From Phoronis australis (lineage: Eukaryota; Phoronida; Phoronidae): a stretch of DNA of 32,844 bases. The notes below the pieces were generated by a model that was not told where the DNA came from, searched no databases, and was given only the letters and a program-made list of their open reading frames with translations. The stretch's first letter is position 1; every line of letters starts with the position of its first letter. The translations under genes were made by a program, and so were the position numbers. This document shows, one piece after another, positions 12,601 through 21,600 of the stretch. The stretch is from contig NMRA01000428.1 of assembly GCA_002633005.1 (NCBI GenBank), forward strand, positions 86,056 through 118,899, in the 5' to 3' direction.

Positions 12601-15600
12601 TTTTTCTGGAGTCGTTTTTTAAATCGATTGCTTTACAATGTGAATTGAACTCATGACTATTTTAATATACAGAGTTATTTTCTCAAAACAGGCCCCAAAC
12701 TTCTGCTAAGAGTATTTTCCTGCTTGACCTTGTTTGCGTTTTTTCAGAAGTGTGACAATTAAGAGTTTAAAGCGTAAATCAGTGCATTTTACTTGATTTG
12801 GAACGGTGCATCAAGCTTTGCTTTGATGTGATGGCAGAAATTTCCAGCACCACAATAAAAGTGCTTGGAATTGTAATTATGTCTCAATTTAACTTGGCCG
12901 TTTGTATACATTATTTTACGCCCCCTGGTGCTTTATCAGGCTAAACATGTACGTGTAGATTACTGTCGGGAAAATCACTGGGACCCCTCCACTAACATTA
13001 GCTGTGGAAATGCTCAGCATCAGCCTGAGCTCAACATCCATAAAATTTGGCGTCTGCAATTTTGCGTCTGTTGGAAAAAACAGCAAAAGTTTTGGTCTTG
13101 TTTCTGGATAGTCACTCTGTATCACTCAGTCGGTTACTCCCACAGAACCCGTTCAAAGTGTTCGAAGACTTCCCTGCCACATTCACACTGCTCTACGATG
13201 ACACCGAGGGGGACCGTATCCAGGTCAACATCACCAACCAGCCACCCCATGGCAAGGCTTCAGTGTCAGGCTGCTGCACTATTCACTACACTCCATACAA
13301 GGACTTTGCTTCCAATGACATAATCAACGTAACACTGACTGAGATCAACTTGCCAGATGGTAAGCTACCTGGCAATAATTTGAAGAAATTGAGTCTCAAG
13401 AGAAATCATAAAAAAATAATTAAATGCTGCCTCCCCACTGTTCATCTAGACGGATTAGTTGTGTTTTGCTTATTGTTTTTTCTCAGGTGTTTCATAATTA
13501 TATTTATACTTAGGTGCATTTGCTTATAGGTGCAGCTTCACATATTGGCAAGTGGAATTAGATACACACATTTGTGGTTATCAGCTGTAAAGCATAATTT
13601 GGAATGATGGATTTTTGACAAAACTACCGGTAAAATCCAGCATTAACTTCACTAGACTTGTAGTTCCTGAGTATAAGATTTAAATAGAGTGTAGAACGAG
13701 TTATTTGTATCTTGTTCTGAAGTGACAAATAACCCCAGTTTTGGGGTGGGTACAAGTTGTTTTTAATATTAACAAGTTCATGTGTTGTTTGTATTAAAAG
13801 TTATTAAATAATGAACACTTTATATTCTTGCAATTGTTTTGGTGTGGTAAGGGCTGTCTGTATTTTTCTTGTGTTACCTGCCAATCAGTCAATGGCACTA
13901 TTGACGAGTGCTGTCAAAATTTGTAAAATGTTAGAAAAAATGACTCTGTTTAATACTGTTCTATGAAATATTGAAAACATGATAAAGCAAAACAGAACAT
14001 GTTATAAAGCTCAAAATGCAGACATAACGAAAAATGTTATTTATTTCCAGGGAAAATTTGAAAAATTGTTGTACATGGTCAATGTAAAAGGTCATACTCA
14101 AATACCAGCTGTCAATCTTGTTTGCATGATTGTTAATCCCTGTGTATTGTCAATGTTTTTATTGTGGTCATGGTGTTTGCAGACATTGTACCTAACGTGG
14201 TCTACACCAACATATCCATACAACTGACCAATGACAACGATGAACCAATCCTCTACTTTGCACCGCATGACTTTGCCGAACACTTCAATTATACGACAGA
14301 AGGCGGGAAAGACTCTAAATATGACGTGAGTCAACAGCAGACGGCATTGTTGACAGGAACATCCTCTGTATTGTTGACAGGAACATCCTCTGTATTGTTG
14401 ACAGGAAAATCCTCTATATTGTTGACAGGAAAAGCCTCTGTATTGTTGACAGGAAAATCCTCTGTATTGTTGACAGGAAAATCCTCTGTATTGTTGACAG
14501 GAACATCCTCTGTGTATTGCAAAGTTGTGGTCAGAATAAACATGGCGAGAAATGGGGGAATTCTATTTTTTCTCAAAACATACGATTTATCAAATATACA
14601 ATCAGATGTCATATTCTATAAGTGTATGAATCTTTATTTTACAATATGTAATAATGAAATTTTCTATTTGAGCAAGCTATGGAATATTACCTTAATTAAG
14701 TTTTTGTTTAAAAATGAAAAATTCGGGAAGCAAAAATTATTTTGTATACTGATACTGCCAACTATTAACTGCTGACCTCAAACTGCTGACCTCAAACTGC
14801 TGACCTCAAACTGCTGACCTCAAACTGCGCCTATGGTTATAATGATGGTAAAGAAATTAGACCCAGTATCCACATTTTAGTTTTCGGCTCAGCATTCTTC
14901 AGAGTTCAAGTGAGGTCAAATGACCTACTGTGACTCAAGGATTAAGTAGTTAATACATCTACCTGGAGGTGTTGAGGAGTTGTGTGACGCCTGTTATTCA
15001 GTAGAGAAAACTGGTTTCCTCGTCCACTTGCAGGTTGTTGTGGAGAATGTGGTGACGTCCGTCACCTTTGGCACGGTGCTAGTCTACGATGTTGACGCTC
15101 TCAACACATTCACTATCACAATAGATGAGACTGGCCTCAATGAGACACAGTTCAAACTGGAGACTAAAGAAGTGAAAGACTTCGAGAGCATCAAAAAACA
15201 TATCGTGGTCCCATTCACCATGTCTTACGTGACCACATGGTACGCCATCCAGGTCAAGGTGAACTTCCCAAAGGGTTACTACGGTAACCTTACCATGGGT
15301 TTGATGGCGAAAGATCAGGACGGTGTCTTCTCAGGAGGTGAGTGCAAACACTAGCATAATCTACAATACTGTGGTCTCATTTGATAATATTAAATAAAGA
15401 TCCCTTTCGGAGCTGAAAAGCCAGGGATCTTTATAACCAAAGGAAGCCAAGAATATACTTGACTCGTCTGTTGACTGGTAAGCCATGTTGGGTTCATTTT
15501 GAGTGGAGAAACCTATCATGTAGTAAATGTTCACACATAGATGGTTACTTTTGGAAACAGCTAAACAAAAATTTTGAGTGAATCTGTCAACTATTTGAAA

Positions 15601-18600
15601 AGTACCGAAGTGAATAAGTCATGCGAAACTGCACAACAGAAATGAAAATCATTTATTAAATGAGCAATGCAAAAGCCATGCTTCTAAGGGCGTTTCTTGT
15701 CATCATGCAATATATGAAGTAAAAACGCCACTTAGGGATTTAAATGGAATGAAATTCATTTGCCAAATATTGTGAACATCCATCAAAGAACATATCTCTA
15801 AATTTTAGAGCAGCCAATGCCACATGTAATTAAAATATAATTTGTCAATTCTAATTTGCGTCTCTTTTTTCAGGTATTTACTTGAATGTCTATGTTCGTG
15901 ACAACCCTTGTGTCCATGGCAACTGCAGCGGTCCACCAATAGTCAAACTTCCCTGTGTCCAAGGCAATTGCAGTCTTTCATGCAACCCTGGCAACTGCTC
16001 AGCCTCCTGTGTAAGGGGTAACTGTTCTGACAACTGTGACTTTGGTAACTGTACTGGTTGTAGTCCAGGAAATTGTCATGCTAACTGCACGGTGTTACCA
16101 GAATGTGCGCCGTGTTTCAACGCCAGCTTGAACGCCAGTTGTCCCAGCCAATGCACTGTTCTTGGCTGCCACAACTGTACACTGGGAACGTGTGGCGACT
16201 GTTACCCTGGCAACTGCACTGACTGTGTTCGCAGCAACTGCTCCAACTGTGACTTTGGAAACTGCACAGAGCACTACGCCACCTGTGTGAAAGGCTACTG
16301 CCCGCCAACGACTGGGGATCCTTTCTGTACAACCAAAGATCGTGCATATGGCTTCCATAATATGGGGTATTCCTGCAAGTGTGAATTAGGTTACACAGGT
16401 AAGTGGGGCTCTCTATTACGGGGGGTTATATGACGTTCAAAATATAAATTTTTCTTTAATGCTGTATTGATTGATGCAATACCTTGAGTGTAGTACTTAT
16501 CTATGTTTTGCTTTCACTGAAAGTGGAGGACATACACTGTGCACCACTACTGGTCTGAAAGTGAAGAACATACACTGTGCACCACTACTGGTCTGAAAGT
16601 GAAGAACATACACTGTGCACCAATACTGGTCTGAAGGTGGAGAACATACACTGTGCACCAATACTGGTCTGAAAGTGGAGAACATACACTGTGCACCACT
16701 ACTGGTCTGAAAGTGGAGAACATACACTGTGCACCAATACTGGTCTGAAAGTGGAGGACATACACTGTGCACCAATACTGGTCTGAAAGTGGAGGACATA
16801 CACTGTGCACCAATACTGGTCTGAAAGTGGAGGACATACACTGTGCACCAATACTGGTCTGAAAGTGGAGAACATACACTGTGCACCAATACTGGTGTGA
16901 TTGGTGTTGAATTGTCCAACAGGCAGCTTTACCCATCCTGATGGTCAAGTACAAAATTAAATAATGCAATCCACCTTCAAGTAGCAGCAATGGTGACACG
17001 GAATTCTGTCAAGTTATTTTTTTTGGTTTACTATGGAATGAGTTTCATCAATGAAAAGATATCACTGAAAGAAGATTTATAGTAATTAACATTTCGGTAA
17101 AACCAACTAATTGTATTAATTTGCATTTTTATTGTCAAATTGTTCTCAGCTCATAGTTATGAGGAAGTGAAGTTAAATGCTGCCATACCACTGTGGTGGC
17201 CATTTTTAGATGAACCACAAGGATTTGAAATATTCAAGTTAACACTTTTGAAAATTCTGTTTGTTATGAGTATCATTTGGGAAAAAGACTTGCACGCTTG
17301 GTTTATTATTAAATTCCTTTTGACAAAGATTTTTATCTCATGGAAGTTTTAAGAGTATCTTTGAAGATGTCATGGCAGTACTGTCTGTGGTGCTGAACAG
17401 ACTGAGCTTTACAAAGTAAAAACTGATGGCTGCAGACAAGCAAAACAGTTTTGTTGTCAGGATTTAAAGAAAATGATGCAAAGTACTTTGAACCACCTGA
17501 CTGTCAAGATATTTATGCTATACTTATATAACTCATAAGACTTGAAAAGAATGCGCAAAAAATGTAGGTGACTTTTGACAGTATTAAATGAGCGTGGTGA
17601 CATTTATCACTCCAGGTAAAGACTGTGAAATCGAAATCGACGAGTGCACGTCCAACCCTTGTCCGAACTACCACTTATGTGTTAATCACGTGGCGTACTA
17701 CGATTGCGTGTTTGATCGTCAGGCCGTGGACGCCACCATCTCCGCCATGTTAACTGGTGTTGGTGCTGGTGTTGGTGTCCTCGCATTTATCCTCCTGGTG
17801 GCCATTGCTGCTGTTGCAGTTTTCTTCTGCCGTAGACGGTAAGTACGAGAGGATAACATAAAACAGGAATTTTGAATAGAGTATCACGCACTTAATGTTT
17901 GACGGCTTTTATTTTTTTCCAAAAAGGATAATATGAGGTAAGAAGAAAGTTTGGTTGAAGGTCAGACATAATTTTCCCACCTGCAAATTACCTAATTATC
18001 TACATAGGCCTTAGTCAATACTGATCCTGTTTGTGAAAGTACACAATCTTCGGCAATTTTTAAAAGTGCTATAAACGTAGTTTCTTTGTTTGACAACACA
18101 ACATGGCAGGGTAGTGAAATTTTGAATTTTCAAACGATGTCCTCGTTATTGACCCTGTACTGCTGTTGTCAACACATGATGAACTCCCTCATTATTGACC
18201 CAGTACTGCTGTTGTCAACACATGATGAACTCCCTCATTATTGACCCAGTACTGCTGTTGTCAACACATGATGAACTCCCTCATTATTGACCCAGTACTG
18301 CTGTTGTCAACACATGATGAACTCCCTCATTATTGACCCAGTACTGCTGTTGTCAACACATGATGAACTCCCTCATTATTGACCCAGTACTGCTGTTGTC
18401 AACACATGATGAACTCCCTCATTATTGACCCAGTACTGCTGTTGTCAACACATGATGAACTCCCTCATTATTGACCCAGTACTGCTGTTGTCAACACATG
18501 ATGAACTCCCTCATTATTGACCCAGTACTGCTGTTGTCAACACATGATGAACTCCCTCATTATTGACCCAGTACTGCTGTTGTCAACACATGATGAACTC

Positions 18601-21600
18601 CCTCATTATTGACCCAGCACTGCTGTTGTCAACACATGATGAACTCCCTCATTATTGACCCAGTACTGCTGTTGTCAACACATGATGAACTCCCTCATTA
18701 TTGACCCTGCACTGCTGTCATCAACACATGATGAACTTTTGGGCATTACCAACAATACAGTCAGCTTTTGGAAATTTTGATGTTATTATTTTTGTTTGAA
18801 TTTTTACAAATATTGCTGTAACAACCTCACTCTGTTGTGTTCGTAATTATGCTTTTGTCAGTTCAGTAGGTGGACCCTTGATACTGCAGATATTGTGTTC
18901 TGTAAAAGTTGAGTGATGTTACAACACATGGTAGTAACAGAATGACTTGCAATATCCTGTTATGACTACTGACTACAGGTGGCGCTATAACTATGATGTG
19001 ATTTGGACTTGGAAATGCATTCACATGACATCAATAGTTCATACTGACTACAGGTGGCACTATAACTGTGATGTGATTTGGACTTGGAAATAGAAATAGA
19101 ATGCATTCAAATGACATTATCAAATTAGTTCCCAAAGTTTTCAAGGTATTTTTCAGCTTCACGTTGCCATGGGGCCATTAGGTACCTGAAAATGCAGTGT
19201 TTCATTGCTCGGTAATAATTTTCAAAGTGCTCAATACTTACCTAGTCAATGAATGCGCTGGATAAATAATGACCTAATTAATTGTTAGAACTTAATAGGA
19301 ATTTTGGTCCTAAACGTTAGAATGATGCCATATGAAATGTGGAAATAATACAAAATTTATGGGTTGTTTTAGATATGCCCACAAGGCTCTCAGCGAATCA
19401 TCGTCTGAGTCGAATGAAAAGGATGTGTCCGAACCGTCAACAAGCAAATTTAGTGAAGAGGAGTCTCACGGTTCCGTTTTCACTGGTCAGTTGAACTCTC
19501 GCTTTGTGATGCCCAAGTTCAAGAACACATTCTCTAAGTACACCAAGTACTTTGGAGGCTCGCGACGCAAGAAAAGGGAACCAACCAATGACTTGTGAGT
19601 AGTGTGCGCCTTTATCCATGGTGTAGGTAAACCTCTGTGCATCATTAAGCCAGTGACACCCCAGGGGGTCGACTTGAAATTGTTAAGATATAGAAGAGCG
19701 TTGTTTCTGCGGGCTATTATGTAATAACGCCCATGTTCGATTGAAATCTCACTCCCAAAGCTTTCAAGTTTTCTCTTTTAATTCCCTAATTTGATTTTTC
19801 TTTAAAACTGATTTGTCTGTGAACAACCATCTCGTGAAAGCTTCAGCTCTCAAAATGTACCAACCTTCGCCATGTTCATGCTGGAAAAACACCGTGATGT
19901 GAAATGGTTCTTTTCGGTTCATGCTCATTTTTAATATTATGATCATGCTTGTGTGTACTGGAAAATGATGGAAGTCAATCACTTTGTCTCAGCAAATTGT
20001 TTTGATATTGGGTAAGCACTCATAGCTGAAGGCTCACCCTCTGCTCAAAGCCCACCCTCTGATTTTGTGATTCCTTATTTAACTCGTACAAGTACGGTAT
20101 ATTTGTACACAACTGGGCTGAGTTGCATAAAGCTTAAAAAGTTATCAGGGCTGAGTTGCATAAAGCTTCAAAACATATAAGTTTGATTGTTGCACGACGT
20201 CAGGTTCATTGTTTAACAATAACAACGTGACACGTGATAATGCGACATCATTGTTGCTATATGGCGTATAAATTTTATGCAACTGAGCCCAGCTGGATAA
20301 GTTGTCCAACAATGACAATGTGACGCGTGAATATGCGACTTCATTGTTGCTATATGGCATATAACTTTTATGCAGCTGGGCCCTGGTTTTGGATTTGCTT
20401 CAATTTGTCTGTAGCACGAACTTCTTCGTCAATTCAATGGCACTTAAACCAGCCTAGAATAGCCTATTGTGGTTTCTATTATGTGTGCACATATATTAAC
20501 GTTATATGTGGGTATTTTGTGTCGTAATCTCCCCGTCCATTTGTCCACTGTTTCCTCAGCTTACACTGCTGTATACATTCAAATCCACTTGTTGTATGTT
20601 CATTAAGTTTAGAAGAGATGTTCTATCAGGGGTGGAGTGGCGTAAGCAGATTTTGAGATGTATTTGACGGCCGCCGAGTCCCCCTAGTGGCAATTTTAAT
20701 TTTTTACATTGCTCAGTTCCTTCTGAGATCCTTAACATATTCCTGCGCTATCTAGTGGTAATATTTATTTATTTATTCATCAGTCTTTTTCTTGACATCT
20801 ATCTCTCTATTTGCCAATTATTAACTACTTTTGTCATAATCATGAAATCCTGCTGCTAAGTCCATGATTTTCAAAAAGTTTTGCTATGGTGCCTCCTAGT
20901 GGCAATTTTTTGCCTGTGTATATATGTTCCAGATCGTGAAATTCGGTATCTTTTTCTATTGTGTTCGCCTTGATCATTTTCAAGTACCGTCATGGATGTT
21001 AGTGAAATTGTAGATGGCAGCACTTGCCTGGTTGCACGCAGATTTGACCTACATTGTGTACCATAATAGTTTCATTGTGAACCACAATAGCGTTGTTTTA
21101 CACTATAATAGCCTTGTTGCGCACCATAATAGCACCGTGGTGCCCACTAGTGGCCTCTTATGTTTACTTGTTCTTTGTTGTCCTACTCCCATTCTCTAAA
21201 ATGTGTCAACAATCATGATAAAAGTGGTAGGTGCGTTCACATTGAGGAGAGCATTGCTAATTTGCTTTGCTTTCATAAGATATTGTAAAAGAGTGTTTTC
21301 AGTAAGTGGGAATGTTTCAAATTATGGTCATCCCTTGTATCTTCACTGCATGTGATGGGCATGGTGCGTGTGTGTCAACTCATTGCATTGAGCCAACAGA
21401 ACTATAATAGGTAATACATACTCATTGCCTACTTTGTTTTAGCCCTGGGCCTGTAGAACCGATGCCCGACTATCACATCAATCCGAGCTATGAACTTTAT
21501 GGAGACGACGATGACGATAGCATGAGGAACGGCAATGGTCGAAAAGGTCGTCATGGCAAGGAACCAACACAGGGTCACCCTCGAGATACCAATGTGCCTG

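Larger units (their letters stand above)
14326..15033 (+). other. Intron of gene 1 (0.7 kb) with repeats and receptor half-sites
   Basis: It holds the 24-bp x7 array directly after the donor, the 14-bp x4 array and an IR2 half-site pair. The 5' 450 bases are open in the frame of the preceding exon, which is unusual for an intron. Confidence 0.75.
17839..19372 (+). other. Intron of gene 1 (1.5 kb)
   Basis: It contains the 46-bp x13 array and a 75-bp duplication with CTCF-like AGGTGGCGC/AGGTGGCAC cores. No gene is supported. Confidence 0.7.
19595..21442 (+). other. Intron of gene 1 (1.8 kb) with MITE and CTCF-like cluster
   Basis: It contains the nested MITE-like element (20113-20386), four CTCF-like motifs (20677-21153) and a degenerate repeat of CCATAATAGC type (about 21050-21135). 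The coding-like frames here are by-products of those repeats. Confidence 0.7.

Noticed and set aside
16095-16358. Minus-strand open frames of 76-87 codons across the Cys-rich exon
   Set aside because: They are antisense shadows of a well-supported plus-strand exon and show no domain or splice context.
11971-17838. Identification of gene 1 as dystroglycan
   Set aside because: Cadherin-like parts and a membrane helix agree superficially, but EGF domains and the NC array are foreign to dystroglycan, and the C-terminal PPxY motif is absent.
17588-17842. Independent small membrane protein starting at 17588
   Set aside because: The in-frame ATG is in the intron; a good acceptor at 17615 and exact phase fit make this the EGF/transmembrane exon of gene 1.
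18142-18737. CRISPR-like regular repeats
   Set aside because: The 46-bp units are directly adjacent with no unique spacers, in an intron of a eukaryotic gene; this is a minisatellite.
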